Source: Thiorhodococcus minor | GTDB taxonomy: Bacteria; Pseudomonadota; Gammaproteobacteria; Chromatiales; Chromatiaceae | Assembly (NCBI RefSeq): GCF_010820565.1 | Contig: NZ_JAAIJQ010000049.1 | Coordinates: forward strand, 1-42,007 | Reading direction: 5' to 3' | Length of the DNA: 42,007 nucleotides | In this document: positions 8,993 to 18,815 of the stretch, piece after piece | Layout of the letters: each line of letters begins with the position of its first letter | Numbering within the stretch: position 1 is the stretch's first letter | Notes under the pieces: model-generated | The model's database searches: none | The model's input: only the letters and a program-made list of their open reading frames with translations | What the model was told of the DNA's origin: nothing | Program-made: the position numbers and the translations under genes

Positions 8993-9685
8993 ATGGCTTT
9001 GATTTCCGATCTCGTGCCGGCGCGCTGGCGGGCAGCTCCTTGGCGGCGATGGGCGCAGATGCGTGCTGGCGCCGCCATCCTGTCTGGCCTCTTGGTGCTC
9101 GTCTGGACAGGCGGCGCCTTTGCGATGGATGCCGCCGAACAGGTCGACGACTACCTGGCCGGGCTCGACAGCCTGGAGGCGAGCTTTCAGCAATACACCT
9201 TCAACGCGGACCGCACGCAGATGATGGAGGCGAGCGGCACGCTCTATCTCCAGCGTCCTGGCCGTTTCCGCTGGGAGTACGACAAGCCGAACAAGCAAGT
9301 CATTCTCGCCGACGGCAAACGTGTCTACGTCCACGATCTCGAGCTCAAGCAGGTCTCTCACCAGAGCCAAAAGAAGGCGTTGAGCGGAACGCCGGCCCTG
9401 CTGCTCGCGAGTGCGGATCCCATCGAAAAGCACTTTCGGGTCCGCGCGATCGACAGCACCGACGGACGTGACTGGGTCGAGCTCATTCCCAAGGCGAAGG
9501 ACACGGATATCGTCCGGATCGAGCTCGGCTTCGGCGCTCGGACGCTCGACAGCCTCATCATGGAAGACAGCTTCGGGCAGGAGACGCGGCTGAACTTCAG
9601 CGGGGCGCGGCGCAATCTCAAGCTCGAGCCCAGCCTCTTCGAGATCGATCCGCGCGCCGTCGACGATTTCCTCAAGTTCGACTAG
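8993..9685 (+). CDS. lolA: Outer-membrane lipoprotein carrier protein LolA
   Basis: Periplasmic chaperone that takes lipoproteins from LolCDE and passes them to LolB at the outer membrane. From ATG 8993, which has GGAGAAG at 8979-8985 as Shine-Dalgarno, it is 230 aa. A long signal region ends at TGGAFA (residue 44), giving a mature protein of about 186 aa, close to the family size. Typical LolA motifs are LEASFQQYTF, GTLYLQRPGRFRWEYDKP and IELGFG near the C-terminal half. The ORF can be extended upstream to a TTG at 8894, overlapping the ftsK stop, but that extension has no signal-peptide logic. The order ftsK-lolA-rarA is conserved in gammaproteobacteria. Confidence 0.95.
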   Translation: MALISDLVPARWRAAPWRRWAQMRAGAAILSGLLVLVWTGGAFAMDAAEQVDDYLAGLDSLEASFQQYTFNADRTQMMEASGTLYLQRPGRFRWEYDKPNKQVILADGKRVYVHDLELKQVSHQSQKKALSGTPALLLASADPIEKHFRVRAIDSTDGRDWVELIPKAKDTDIVRIELGFGARTLDSLIMEDSFGQETRLNFSGARRNLKLEPSLFEIDPRAVDDFLKFD

Positions 9686-9691
9686 GGCATC

Positions 9692-10996
9692 ATGACTCGC
9701 GCAGCAGGTGACGCGCCGCTCGCCGATCGCATGCGGCCGGCGCGTCTCGACGACTTCGCCGGACAGGCGCACCTCGTCGGCTCGGGCAAGCCGCTGCGCC
9801 AGGCCATCACGTCCGGGCGTCTGCACTCCATGATCTTCTGGGGTCCTCCGGGCACCGGCAAGACGACGCTGGCGCGACTGCTCTCCAGCCAATCCGGTGC
9901 GCACTTCCTGACCATCTCCGCGGTGCTGGCTGGCGTCAAGGAGATCCGCGAGGCGGTGGCCGAGGCCAAGGCGATGCGCCAGATGGAGGGCAGGGGAACC
10001 GTCCTCTTCATCGACGAGGCGCATCGTTTCAATAAGAGCCAGCAAGATGCCTTTCTCCCGCATGTCGAAGACGGCACCCTGATCTTCATCGGGGCAACGA
10101 CCGAGAATCCCTCCTTCTCGCTCAACAACGCCCTCCTGTCGCGCGCGCGTGTCTATGTCCTCAAGCCGCTGACCGAGGAAGACCTGCTGAAGGTCTTGGA
10201 GCGCGCGCTCGGGGCCGCGGATGCCGGGCTTGGCGGGCAGGGGCTGGCCCTCGATGGCGAAGCGGCCCGTTTGCTTGCGAGGACGGCGGACGGGGATGCG
10301 CGCCGCGCCTTGAATCTGCTCGAGCTCGCCGCCCAGGTCGCGCCACAGGGCCAGATCGACACCTCGGTCGTGGCCGAGGTCTCGGCCGCCTCTGTGCGCC
10401 GCTTCGACAAGGGGGGCGACAGCTTCTACGACCAAATTTCGGCCTTGCACAAGTCGGTGCGCGGATCGAGTCCGGATGCTGCCCTCTACTGGCTCGCGCG
10501 CATGATCGACGGCGGCTGCGATCCGCTCTATATCGCCAGGCGGCTCGTGCGCATGGCGAGCGAGGACATCGGCAACGCCGATCCGAGGGCCTTGGATCTG
10601 GCCATCAACGCCTGGCATGCTCAGGAGCGGCTCGGCTCGCCGGAAGGTGAGCTGGCCCTGGCCCAGGCCGCCGTCTATCTGGCGTGCGCCGCGAAGAGCA
10701 ATGCCGTCTACAAGGCATGGGGCGCGGCCTTGGCCGATGCCCGCGGCTCGGGCTCTTTGGAGGTTCCCGTTCACCTGCGCAATGCGCCGACCAAGCTCAT
10801 GAAGGAGCTCGGCTATGGCCGTGCCTACCGCTATGCCCACGACGAGCCCGAGGCCTACGCTGCAGGGGAGCGTTACTTCCCGGATGAGCTGGGCGAGCGT
10901 CATTACTATGCCCCCGTCGACCGCGGACTCGAGATCCGCATTCGCGAAAAGCTCGCGCATCTGCGCGCGCTCGATCAGGCGGCGCCAAAGGAATGA
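9692..10996 (+). CDS. rarA: Replication-associated recombination protein A (RarA/MgsA)
   Basis: Cytoplasmic AAA+ ATPase of the clamp-loader-like family, acting at stalled forks with SSB. 434 aa, normal length. Walker A GPPGTGKT (51-58), Walker B VLFIDEAH (105-112) and the sensor segment [20 protein letters not shown] are intact. The C-terminal tetramerisation region is typical, with [20 protein letters not shown] and [15 protein letters not shown]. It begins six bases after the lolA stop, and its TGA overlaps the ATG of the RND adaptor gene by ATGA (10993-10996), which suggests translational coupling. Confidence 0.96.
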   Translation: MTRAAGDAPLADRMRPARLDDFAGQAHLVGSGKPLRQAITSGRLHSMIFWGPPGTGKTTLARLLSSQSGAHFLTISAVLAGVKEIREAVAEAKAMRQMEGRGTVLFIDEAHRFNKSQQDAFLPHVEDGTLIFIGATTENPSFSLNNALLSRARVYVLKPLTEEDLLKVLERALGAADAGLGGQGLALDGEAARLLARTADGDARRALNLLELAAQVAPQGQIDTSVVAEVSAASVRRFDKGGDSFYDQISALHKSVRGSSPDAALYWLARMIDGGCDPLYIARRLVRMASEDIGNADPRALDLAINAWHAQERLGSPEGELALAQAAVYLACAAKSNAVYKAWGAALADARGSGSLEVPVHLRNAPTKLMKELGYGRAYRYAHDEPEAYAAGERYFPDELGERHYYAPVDRGLEIRIREKLAHLRALDQAAPKE

Positions 10997-12075
10997 GTGG
11001 GTGGATGCGTGCGGGGCGCAGGCCTAGCAGCGGCAGGTCTCTTGCGATCCTGCGCGGGGGCATCTGGTGCCTGTCCTCTTGGCAGATGCTCGCCGTGGTC
11101 CTGCTCGTGGCGTTTTGCGGCGCCACTGCGAGCGAAGCGCCGGACCCAGGCGTTGTCCTGGCCAAGCCGGCCGAGCGCCTTGTGTCCTTGACCGGCTTCA
11201 CTCGGGCGAGAGCTGAAATGCCCTTGGCCGCCGAGCAGTCCGGTCGGGTCGAGGCCGTCTTCGCGGATGTCGGCGAGCCCTTGGACGCGGAGGGCCGGTT
11301 CGCCCAGCTCGATACGACCTTCATTCGGCTCGAGCTCGAAGAGCTGCAGGTGCAGCAGGAGCGGCTGCGCACGCAGATCGCCTTCGACGAGCGCGAGGCG
11401 CTTCGTTATCGGGCCTTGGCGGAAGAGAAGAACACCTCAGCGTCGCAATTGGATGCCCTGGAGCAATCCCTGCGCGACAACAGACACGCCTTGAAGGCGC
11501 TGGACGTCAAGCGGCGCATCGCCGAGGAGCGCCTGTCCCGGTCGCTGATCCGCGGCGCCCCGGGCTGGCAGGTCACCGAGCGCGCGATCGAGCCGGGGCA
11601 ATGGGTCTCCGAGGGCGAGGTGGTCGGACGAGCCGGCGATTTCTCGACGCTCCTGGTGCCCTTCGCGCTGACACCGGATCAGCTCATGGCGCTGAAGTCG
11701 GTTGGTGACGATGTCGAGGTTCAGGTGACCGACCTGCGCCGTGCTGCGCGCGCGCGGATCTATCGCGTGAGTCCAGGGTTCGACGCGCGGACGCGCAAGG
11801 TGGCTGTGGAGCTTGCGGTCAGCGAGCCTCTGCCTGAGATGCGTGGTGGGCTGCGGGTGCGGCTCGCTCTGCGTCTGCCCGAGGCTAGTGGCGCCGTTCG
11901 GGTTCCCGCGGCCACCCTGGGTACCAGCTATGAGGAGCACTGGGTCAGGCGCCAGGATGGTGAGCGCCTGCCTGTCTTGATGCTCGGCGAAGATCCCTTC
12001 CATGAGGGTGAGCTGCGCGTCGTCGGCCCAGACCTGGCACCCGGCGACGCCCTAAGCACCCGGCCGGAGCCCTGA
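10993..12075 (+). CDS. RND efflux periplasmic adaptor (membrane fusion protein, HlyD/AcrA family)
   Basis: 360 aa. An N-terminal hydrophobic segment (about residues 31-46) ends near ASEAP, serving as signal peptide or anchor. It then shows the biotinyl/lipoyl-like beta segment ([19 protein letters not shown]), a short alpha-helical hairpin (about residues 115-180) and a beta-barrel with [27 protein letters not shown]. Adaptors of this family link an inner-membrane RND pump to a TolC-type outer-membrane channel; no such channel gene is in the window. An ATG at 11005 is better spaced from AAAGGA (10987-10992) than ATG 10993, so the true start may be four codons later. The pump gene starts 3 nt downstream. 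Confidence 0.9.
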   Translation: MSGWMRAGRRPSSGRSLAILRGGIWCLSSWQMLAVVLLVAFCGATASEAPDPGVVLAKPAERLVSLTGFTRARAEMPLAAEQSGRVEAVFADVGEPLDAEGRFAQLDTTFIRLELEELQVQQERLRTQIAFDEREALRYRALAEEKNTSASQLDALEQSLRDNRHALKALDVKRRIAEERLSRSLIRGAPGWQVTERAIEPGQWVSEGEVVGRAGDFSTLLVPFALTPDQLMALKSVGDDVEVQVTDLRRAARARIYRVSPGFDARTRKVAVELAVSEPLPEMRGGLRVRLALRLPEASGAVRVPAATLGTSYEEHWVRRQDGERLPVLMLGEDPFHEGELRVVGPDLAPGDALSTRPEP

Positions 12076-12078
12076 GCC

Positions 12079-15000
12079 GTGGAGTCCCTGGTCCGCTTTA
12101 CGCTGCGCCAGCGGGTCCTCTTCAATCTGATCTTCGTGCTCATGATCGTGGCCGGCGTCTTTACGCTCGGTCTCATCCCGGCCGAGCGCTATCCGGAGAT
12201 CAACTTCGGCAAGGTCGAGATCACCACCGTCTTTCCGGGCGCCTCGCCACGCGATGTCGAGGCCCTGGTGACGCGCGAGATCGAAGAGGCGCTCGACGGC
12301 CTGGAGAATGTCGAGCTCATCCGCTCCAGCTCGCTGCGGGAGCGCTCGTCGCTCACCGTCAAGTTTCGCGACGGCAGCGACTATGACTCCCTCTACGACG
12401 AGCTGCGCTTCCGCGTGCTCAGCGTCCTCGAACGGCTCCCGGAGGGCATCGACCCGCCGCGCTTCGACCTCATCCGCACCTCCTATTGGCTGCCCGTGGT
12501 GGCGGTCAATCTGGTCGGGGAGCGCTCCAATCGCGCCCTGTCGCTCATGGCGAAGGAGCTCCAGGTTCGTCTGTCGCAGATCCCGGGCGTGACTGATGCG
12601 CGCCTGCAAGGAGAGCAGGAGCGCGAATTCCACGTCCTGCTCGACCCCGACAGGCTCAAGCAGCAGGGCGTGAGCTTCGACCAGGTCGCCGCGGCGCTCC
12701 AAGACGCCAATGTCAGCATCCCCGCGGGGGATTTCGTCGATGCCTCGGGCGAGCTCCTGGTGCGCGTCGACGAGCGCTTCCGCTCCCGCCAGCAGGTCGT
12801 CTCCACCATCGTCCGAGCCGATGCGGACGGCTCCTTCGTGCGGGTTGGCGATCTGGTCCGGGACGCCCGCCCGGACTATCGCGATCCCAGTGTCCTCACC
12901 TCTGTCAATGGTCAGCCCTGCGTGACCCTGCTGGTCGCCAAGGCCGAGGACGGCAGTGCGCTGGACATCTATGCCGCCATCGAGGCCATTCTCGAGGAGA
13001 TCGAGCCCGCGCTGAGCCAGCAGGGCATCAAGGTCGCGCTGACGCAGGACTCGACGACCTATATCCGCGAGTCCATCAGCACCCTCGGCTGGAACATGAT
13101 CGTCGGGGTTCTGCTGGTCGGACTCATCCTCTGGTACTTCATGGGGCCGCGTAACGCGGGTCTGGTGACCCTGGGGATTCCCTTCGCCTTCATGGTGACC
13201 ATGGTCCTGATCCAGCTCACCGGCAATTCGCTGAACGAGATCACCCTGTTCAGCTTCGTACTGGTCTCCGGCATCATCGTGGACGACGCCATTGTCGTGG
13301 TGGAGAACATCTATCGGCGTACCCAGCTCGGCGAGCCGATCGAGCGGGCGATCGTCGAGGGCACCGCGGAAGTCGCCTGGCCGGTCGTCTCAGCGACGGC
13401 GACGACAGTGGCCGCCTTTCTGCCCATGCTCATCATGACGGGCTCGACGGGCGAGTTCTTCGCCCTCATTCCCAAGACCGTCAGCTTCGCGATCGTCGCC
13501 TCGCTCGTGGAGTGTCTTGTGATCCTGCCGCTGCATTACGAGCATTTCGGTCCCCGTCCGATGACGGATGGGCTCGCTCTGCATGAGCGCGACAATGCCA
13601 TCCTCGCCTGGCTGCGCAGAGTGACGGACCGCTTGATGCGGGTGGCGCTGAGGTTCCGCAAGACGGCGCTGGCGCTCGTTGGTGTCGCCTTCCTGGCTTC
13701 CGTTGCCATCATGGGCGTCTCCGTCGCGGGCATTCTGCCCCTGGTGAAGATCCAGTTCTTCCCGGACGACTACAACCTCTATTACGCCTTCATCGAGGGA
13801 CCCGCCGAGACGCCGATCGAGCGGATCGACGCGCGCCTGAAGGCGATGGAGGAGGTCGTGATGGCCGACGGGCCGGGATACGCCCGCTCGGCGGCAGGCT
13901 TCGCCGGCTTCACCGTGACCGAGGATTATGAGAACAGCTACGGGCACAATCTCGGCACCCTCATGGTCGCCCTCCCATCCAAGGGGGAACGAGTCTTCGA
14001 CGATGCCCAGGCACACCTCGAGCGCATGCGCGAGCGCCTGACTGCGCGTTTCGCCGAGCCCGGTTTTCGCGTCTGGGTCAGGGCCGAGAAGGACGGCCCG
14101 CCGAGCGGTAAGGATCTCAACATCCAGGTGGTCGGCTCGGACGAGGACGCGGTGCGCCGGTTGAGCGATACCCTGCTGGCGAGGCTGGACGTGCATCCGG
14201 ACTTCGGGCCGAGCCTCATCGGCCTTACGGACGATCGCGGCCGCCCCGCGCGGGTCTTCCGCATGGAGGTCGACGCGGAGCGGGCGCGCGAGCTCGGACT
14301 GACGCAGGGCGACGCGGCGCGACTGGCCGCCGCGGTGCTGGACGGGCGCTATCTCGGCAAGTACCGCTTCAGCGACGAGGAGGCCGATCTCAAGCTGCGC
14401 GTCGACCCCGCCTATCTCGACCGTCCCGAGCGCGCCCTCGACATCCCGGCGCTCGAGCACCCCTCCGGGCCGGTGCTGCTCGGCGATCTCGTCCACCCGG
14501 TCATCGAGAGCCAGCCCGGCGAGCTGAGGCGCTACCAGCGCCAGCGCAGTCTTACCATCACCGCGGACATCGCAGCAGGCTCGGGGCTCTCCGCGCCTCA
14601 GATCGTCGCCTGGGTGCGCGACCAATACCGCCAGATTAGGGGCGAGTTTCAGGGGGCGACCCTGGTCTTCGGCGGTGCCTACGAGGAGACGCAGCGCTCC
14701 TTCGACAGTCTTACGCGGGCCTTCGGGCTGGCGCTGCTCATCATCTACTTGATCCTCGCGACGCAGTTCAAGTCCTATGCCCAGCCGCTAATCATCCTCT
14801 CGGCCGTGATGTTCTCCATCATCGGCGTGGTCTTCGGCAAGCTGCTCACCCAATCCCTCTTCACCATCAACAGTTTCATCGCCGTTGTCGGTGTCACCGG
14901 CGTGGTGGTGAACGACTCCCTCGTTTTGCTCGACTTCATCAATCGGCGCTACAGGGCCGGGCTGAGCCGCCGCGAGGCCATCATCGACGGCGTCCACGTC

Positions 15001-15231
15001 CGCCTGCGCCCCATCGTTCTGACGACCTTGACGACAGTGCTCGGCCTGCTGCCCATGGCGGTCGGCTTCCCGAGCTATTCCATCGTCTGGGGCACCATGG
15101 CCTCGACCTTCGTGACGGGCTTGGCCGCGGCGACCTTTCTCACGCTCTTCATCGTTCCGGTCGCCTGGGACCTGATGATGGGCTGGCAGGAGCGCCGAGC
15201 CGGGGCAGGGCGGCGAGTCGCGCCGCCATGA
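12079..15231 (+). CDS. RND efflux transporter, inner-membrane pump (AcrB/MMPL-like HAE superfamily)
   Basis: 1050 aa proton-driven exporter with the usual 12 membrane segments in two repeats and two large periplasmic loops. TM4 carries the paired aspartates of the proton relay (GIIVDDAIVVVENIYRR, near residues 395-412). The equivalent TM10 segment has GVVVNDSLVLLDFINRR. GTG 12079 is preceded by GGAG (12066-12069). It forms a complex with the adaptor encoded immediately upstream, and its stop overlaps the start of the downstream protease gene by ATGA (15228-15231). The subgroup resembles pumps with few known substrates, so no drug or metal specificity can be given. Confidence 0.94.
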   Translation: MESLVRFTLRQRVLFNLIFVLMIVAGVFTLGLIPAERYPEINFGKVEITTVFPGASPRDVEALVTREIEEALDGLENVELIRSSSLRERSSLTVKFRDGSDYDSLYDELRFRVLSVLERLPEGIDPPRFDLIRTSYWLPVVAVNLVGERSNRALSLMAKELQVRLSQIPGVTDARLQGEQEREFHVLLDPDRLKQQGVSFDQVAAALQDANVSIPAGDFVDASGELLVRVDERFRSRQQVVSTIVRADADGSFVRVGDLVRDARPDYRDPSVLTSVNGQPCVTLLVAKAEDGSALDIYAAIEAILEEIEPALSQQGIKVALTQDSTTYIRESISTLGWNMIVGVLLVGLILWYFMGPRNAGLVTLGIPFAFMVTMVLIQLTGNSLNEITLFSFVLVSGIIVDDAIVVVENIYRRTQLGEPIERAIVEGTAEVAWPVVSATATTVAAFLPMLIMTGSTGEFFALIPKTVSFAIVASLVECLVILPLHYEHFGPRPMTDGLALHERDNAILAWLRRVTDRLMRVALRFRKTALALVGVAFLASVAIMGVSVAGILPLVKIQFFPDDYNLYYAFIEGPAETPIERIDARLKAMEEVVMADGPGYARSAAGFAGFTVTEDYENSYGHNLGTLMVALPSKGERVFDDAQAHLERMRERLTARFAEPGFRVWVRAEKDGPPSGKDLNIQVVGSDEDAVRRLSDTLLARLDVHPDFGPSLIGLTDDRGRPARVFRMEVDAERARELGLTQGDAARLAAAVLDGRYLGKYRFSDEEADLKLRVDPAYLDRPERALDIPALEHPSGPVLLGDLVHPVIESQPGELRRYQRQRSLTITADIAAGSGLSAPQIVAWVRDQYRQIRGEFQGATLVFGGAYEETQRSFDSLTRAFGLALLIIYLILATQFKSYAQPLIILSAVMFSIIGVVFGKLLTQSLFTINSFIAVVGVTGVVVNDSLVLLDFINRRYRAGLSRREAIIDGVHVRLRPIVLTTLTTVLGLLPMAVGFPSYSIVWGTMASTFVTGLAAATFLTLFIVPVAWDLMMGWQERRAGAGRRVAPP

Positions 15232-16169
15232 CCGTCCGAGATCGGCAGAGACGCCCTTCCAGCGGGATCCGGGCAATGCCCGCGAGCCAGGCTCGGCGTG
15301 TCCCCTGTTATCCAGGGCGCCTGCTCTTCCTGCTACTGTGCCTAATCAGTCTTCCCAGTGCCGCATTGATCAACGGCCAGCTCGATCGTGCGGGAGCATA
15401 CGGCGCCGTCGTCACAATCTGGCGGACCCAGGATTCCAGATGCAGCGCGGCCAAGATCGCGCCGCGGACCTTCTTGACGGCGGCTCACTGCGTGATCGAC
15501 GTGCCATCGGGCGGATTGGCTCCGGCCTTTCGCACTGGCGGCCAGATTCGGGTGAGCAACGCGGCCATCGCCGATTGGCCGAGCGCCGAGCCCCTGGTCG
15601 TTGCACGGACCGACCTGCCGCCTCGATTCGAACGGGGGCTGAGACGCCTGTATGCGTATCAGCAAGGACTCATCGCGGATTACCGCAAAGGCTACAGCGG
15701 CGCCGAGCTCGATCGCCGCATCCGCCTGGTCCATGCGGACTCACGGATCAGCGACCGCTTTCCGGATGCGGCCCTGGTGCGCGTCGCCCAGGCAACGCCA
15801 AGGATCCCCGTGATTCCCGTGCGTCTAGCGCCATTGGCGGCCGGGGCCGAGGTGATCTTGGTCGGCTATGGCTGCGAGCGGGTCAGCGATTGGCGCAGGG
15901 GACGGAGCCGTCGGCAAGCGGCGCGCCGTACTTGGGGACGGAGCCGCGTGATTCGTGTCGATAGCGTCAACTTCTATAGCTTCGCCGGAGAGCGTCTCGC
16001 CGGGAGCGCAACCCTCTGTCCAGGCGATTCAGGTGGCCCCGTGCTGTTCGAGGGCGATGTGGTCGGCGTGCATGGCACCGTTTGGGGGCTCAGCCATCGG
16101 GACACGGCTCGGTCAAATATGTCGGTCAATTTGCATGGCTTGCGGGATTGGGGGGCTTGGCCAGATTGA
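15228..16169 (+). CDS. Secreted trypsin-like serine protease (S1 family)
   Basis: 313 aa. A hydrophobic leader (RLLFLLLCLISLPSAA, about residues 31-46) precedes the mature enzyme, which starts near LINGQ, reminiscent of the IVGG N-terminus of S1 proteases. The catalytic triad is visible: His87 in LTAAHC, Asp180 in FPDAALVRV and Ser268 in CPGDSGGPV. Cys72/Cys88 could form the disulfide next to the His. An Arg-rich insertion (DWRRGRSRRQAARRTWGRSR, 221-240) is unusual and could be an autolysis site. Start choice: ATG 15228 overlaps the pump stop, while ATG 15276 gives a more standard leader. Translational coupling to an RND pump is unusual for this family. Activity and destination (periplasm or outside) are inferred. 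Confidence 0.88.
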   Translation: MTVRDRQRRPSSGIRAMPASQARRVPCYPGRLLFLLLCLISLPSAALINGQLDRAGAYGAVVTIWRTQDSRCSAAKIAPRTFLTAAHCVIDVPSGGLAPAFRTGGQIRVSNAAIADWPSAEPLVVARTDLPPRFERGLRRLYAYQQGLIADYRKGYSGAELDRRIRLVHADSRISDRFPDAALVRVAQATPRIPVIPVRLAPLAAGAEVILVGYGCERVSDWRRGRSRRQAARRTWGRSRVIRVDSVNFYSFAGERLAGSATLCPGDSGGPVLFEGDVVGVHGTVWGLSHRDTARSNMSVNLHGLRDWGAWPD

Positions 16170-16313
16170 TTCGGCGGAAAGGTCTCGTCGCTCAAGACCT
16201 TGCCGGGTAGAGGGTGAGGCCACCCCGTCCTGGGGCAGCATGCCGGCCCCCGGGTTGTTGCGCCCTGTCGTCTCGTCGATACTGGAGTGAAGAATCCCAG
16301 GGAGTCTCCTGAC

Positions 16314-16913
16314 ATGCTTCTTCCTGCGCAGAGTCCAGTCGGGCATACCTACGCCGAATATCGCGGATGGCCCGAGGATCAACGCTTCGAGCTGATCGAG
16401 GGTGTGGCCTACGCCATGGCGCCCGCGCCGAGCAGGCTGCACCAGCGGCTGACTTTCGAGCTTGCGCGTGAGATTGCTCGCGTGTCGGAGGGAAGCGGCT
16501 GCGAAGTCAATGTCGCTCCCTTCGACGTCCGGCTCCCGGAGGGGAGCGAAGCGGACGACGACATCCTCACCGTGGTCCAGCCGGACATCAGCCTGGTATG
16601 CGATCCGTCCAAGCTGGACGACAAGGGCTGTCGCGGCGCGCCCGATTGGCTCATTGAGGTGCTGTCGCCGGCGACCGCCGGTCATGATCAGGTACGCAAG
16701 CTCTTGCTCTACGAGCGCCACGGCGTCAAGGAGTACTGGCTGGTCCATCCTGTCGACCGGGTTGTGACCATGTATCGCCTGGAAGACGGTGCCTACGGGC
16801 GCCCCGCAGTCTCAGAGCTGCAGGGTCGCGCGGCCTGCCAGGCCTGTCCCTGTGTGGAGATCGACTGGGAGCGCGTCGTCGAGGGCCTGCCCGCCGCATC
16901 CAGCGATGGATAG
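16314..16913 (+). CDS. Uma2-family PD-(D/E)XK nuclease-like protein (DUF820)
   Basis: 199 aa from ATG 16314, which has AGGGAG about nine bases upstream; the GTG at 16287 adds nine residues without a ribosome binding site. The fold pattern of the family is clear: FELIEG (26-30), VVQPDISLV with Asp91, WLIEVLSP with Glu115, and QVRKLLLYERHGVKEYWLV with Lys129, the expected PD-(D/E)XK residues. Uma2 proteins are very abundant in cyanobacteria and some proteobacteria, and their biological role is not settled. It has no operon partner here; a gene-free stretch follows. Confidence 0.9.
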   Translation: MLLPAQSPVGHTYAEYRGWPEDQRFELIEGVAYAMAPAPSRLHQRLTFELAREIARVSEGSGCEVNVAPFDVRLPEGSEADDDILTVVQPDISLVCDPSKLDDKGCRGAPDWLIEVLSPATAGHDQVRKLLLYERHGVKEYWLVHPVDRVVTMYRLEDGAYGRPAVSELQGRAACQACPCVEIDWERVVEGLPAASSDG

Positions 16914-17632
16914 GGATGACGAGAAGGCGCCGCGCCAGATAGGCAAAGCCTGGGAGCGCCGCCCCGGCGCGACGAGGCCTGCTCCGACCGCCCTGGTCGC
17001 GGCGGGCTGCCGCCATCGAAGGCGCGAGCGGCTGACCCGATCCGACTTGGCTTGGTCGACCGCTTGAGCCGCTGTTCTTGCCAAGACTGTTTCGTGACGG
17101 AGCTCCAGGATTCGCCCACCTGAAGAGCGGCAATCCTTCTCGTCCTGCGGCACCGGCGTGGCGGGTGTCGTAGGTCCGGAGTCGGGCCAAACAGCTCACT
17201 AAAAAATCCTGTCTCTCTGGTGGCATCGTCCCAGGGGCGCTCCTTGCAAGCCGATGGACTCTGACACTTGCTTGTTCATGTCTGGGATGAATGACCGGTG
17301 CCGTGCATGAAGCGGAACTTCCCGGTGGGGGCTCCGATGACTCCTTTGAGTCGTGACCTGTCCTCGATCCAGAGGCTCGACTGACTCCTTACCGCGTGTA
17401 GGAGTAGCTCTCCTTGGGGCGATGAGCGTCAGCTTATGGATGCCTACAACCAGAACGCCGACGCAAACTGTATTCGGCCGAAAACGGCGGTGGCGGAATC
17501 TAGTCGGTCCAGCGCGGATGGTTTTTAGAAAACTCGGCGGAATGGCGTGAGCGACAACACCGCTGGCGGCTGCAAGCTGGCAGCTCGATTCAGGTTGACA
17601 GCGCCTGGACATCGCCGGGTGAGCGCTCCCTG
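16914..17632. other. Gene-free stretch downstream of the Uma2 gene
   Basis: No supported gene. The largest ORF is a minus-strand 170-codon frame (17199-17711) with no recognised domain; it overlaps the 3' end of the YkgJ-like gene and is probably chance. A segment near 17396-17425 (GTGTAGGAGTAGCTCTCCTT) resembles short TAGGAGC-type intergenic repeats; a similar GTAGGAGCGCTGTGGCTCC lies at 5841-5859. Confidence 0.5.
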
Positions 17633-17914
17633 CTAGTCGGCGCTCCTGGGGGCCGTCAATTGCTCGAGCACTTCGAGGGTCGACAAGGCCTGGTCGCGAT
17701 CCGATCCGCACATCTCCAGGCTTGGTGCTAAGGAGGCGCAGACGGCGGGGCGGAGCTGGCTGCCAAACAGCTTGCAGGCGAGGTTGTCGTCGAGCTGAGC
17801 GCAGGTTACGCCGGCCGGCTTTCCATGCGGCATGCCGGGGATCGGGCTGCTGATCGAGGGTGCGATGCAGCAGGCGGCGCAGCCGGGGCGGCAGGTAAGG
17901 GGCTCTGGATTCAC
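17633..17914 (-). CDS. YkgJ-family cysteine-cluster protein (putative zinc/iron-chelating)
   Basis: 93 aa from the GTG at 17914 (reverse strand), 16 nt after the psd stop. The N-terminal cluster [10 protein letters not shown] (Cys8, 12, 15, 16) and the following [20 protein letters not shown] are hallmark YkgJ family sequence, with later Cys in TCAQL, ACKLF, AVCASL and EMCG. The family is thought to bind zinc or an iron-sulfur centre; function is unknown. No other in-frame ATG or GTG start fits, as upstream codons lie in the psd coding region. It is the last gene of a four-gene minus-strand cluster. Confidence 0.8.
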   Translation of the reverse strand: MNPEPLTCRPGCAACCIAPSISSPIPGMPHGKPAGVTCAQLDDNLACKLFGSQLRPAVCASLAPSLEMCGSDRDQALSTLEVLEQLTAPRSAD

Positions 17915-17930
17915 TGGCTCGGTCAGTCTT

Positions 17931-18815
17931 CTACAGCCGCAGTCCGAGCCGTTGTCCGAGCTGGACCTTTTGACCGGCGACCAGTACCGGCTCCCACTGC
18001 ACGCGATTTGGGGGGAAGAGCAGGATAACTGTGGAGCCCAGATTGAAACGGCCCATCTCGTCGCCGGCCTCGAGGCGGAGGTGCTGGCAGTCGTCCGAGT
18101 AGTCCCAGCGCTGAATGTCCTGGCCGGAGTGTGGCGGCGTGATCTCGCCCGCCCAGAGGGTCTCGATGCCGCCGACGAAGATGGCCCCCACCAAGATGAG
18201 GCCCATGGTGCCTGCCTCCGTGTCGAAGCGGCAGACGACGCGCTCGTTGCGCGCGAAGAGCCCAGGGACAAGGCGTGCCGTGGTGGCGTTGACGCTGAAC
18301 AGCTGGCCTGGTACGTGGAGCATCTGGGTCAGATCGCCGGCCAGCGGCATGTGGATGCGGTGATAGTCGTTCGGCGATAGATAGATGGTCGCGAACTGGC
18401 CGCCATCGAACGGATGTGTTTCGTCTGGCTCGATCCCGAGCAATGCCCGCACGCTGTAGTCATGCCCCTTGGCCTGGATGAGCTTGCCGTCACTGATGGG
18501 GCCGATCTGACTGATGGCGCCATCCACGGGGCAGAGCACGGCACGTGGGTGGGTGTCTAGGGGGCGCGCTTCCGGTTTGAGGGCCCGGGTGAAGAAGGCG
18601 TTGAAGTGCGGATAGGCGGAAAGGCGCGGCTCGCGCGCCAGGCTCATGTCGATGCGGTAGAGGCGGGCGAAGCTGCGAATGACCAGGGCCTTGAGCGGCC
18701 GCCATTGTACGCGTGCCAGCCGGTACATCTGCTCCGAGAGCCAACGCTGAGGGACGAGGTGCTGGAGCGCGACGAAGAGCCGCTCCCCGATGCTGGGCTT
18801 GGTCGAGCGCGTCAT
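17931..18815 (-). CDS. psd: Phosphatidylserine decarboxylase proenzyme
   Basis: 294 aa inner-membrane-associated enzyme that converts phosphatidylserine to phosphatidylethanolamine. The self-cleavage motif LGST is present near the C-terminus; Ser261 would become the pyruvoyl group of the small alpha chain. The [14 protein letters not shown] and HFNAFFTR segments are characteristic of bacterial Psd. Length is close to E. coli Psd (322 aa). Its ATG overlaps the stop of the upstream Sco-like gene by ATGA (18812-18815), so the two are probably translationally coupled. Confidence 0.95.
   Translation of the reverse strand: MTRSTKPSIGERLFVALQHLVPQRWLSEQMYRLARVQWRPLKALVIRSFARLYRIDMSLAREPRLSAYPHFNAFFTRALKPEARPLDTHPRAVLCPVDGAISQIGPISDGKLIQAKGHDYSVRALLGIEPDETHPFDGGQFATIYLSPNDYHRIHMPLAGDLTQMLHVPGQLFSVNATTARLVPGLFARNERVVCRFDTEAGTMGLILVGAIFVGGIETLWAGEITPPHSGQDIQRWDYSDDCQHLRLEAGDEMGRFNLGSTVILLFPPNRVQWEPVLVAGQKVQLGQRLGLRL

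Noticed and set aside
8972-10960. A 662-codon minus-strand ORF over lolA and rarA, and similar long antisense ORFs over ftsK, the RND pump and the ATP-grasp gene
   Set aside because: Each mirrors a well-identified plus-strand gene and has no recognisable domain or signal.
17199-17711. 170-codon minus-strand ORF
   Set aside because: No domain, no ribosome binding site, and overlaps the YkgJ-like gene out of frame.
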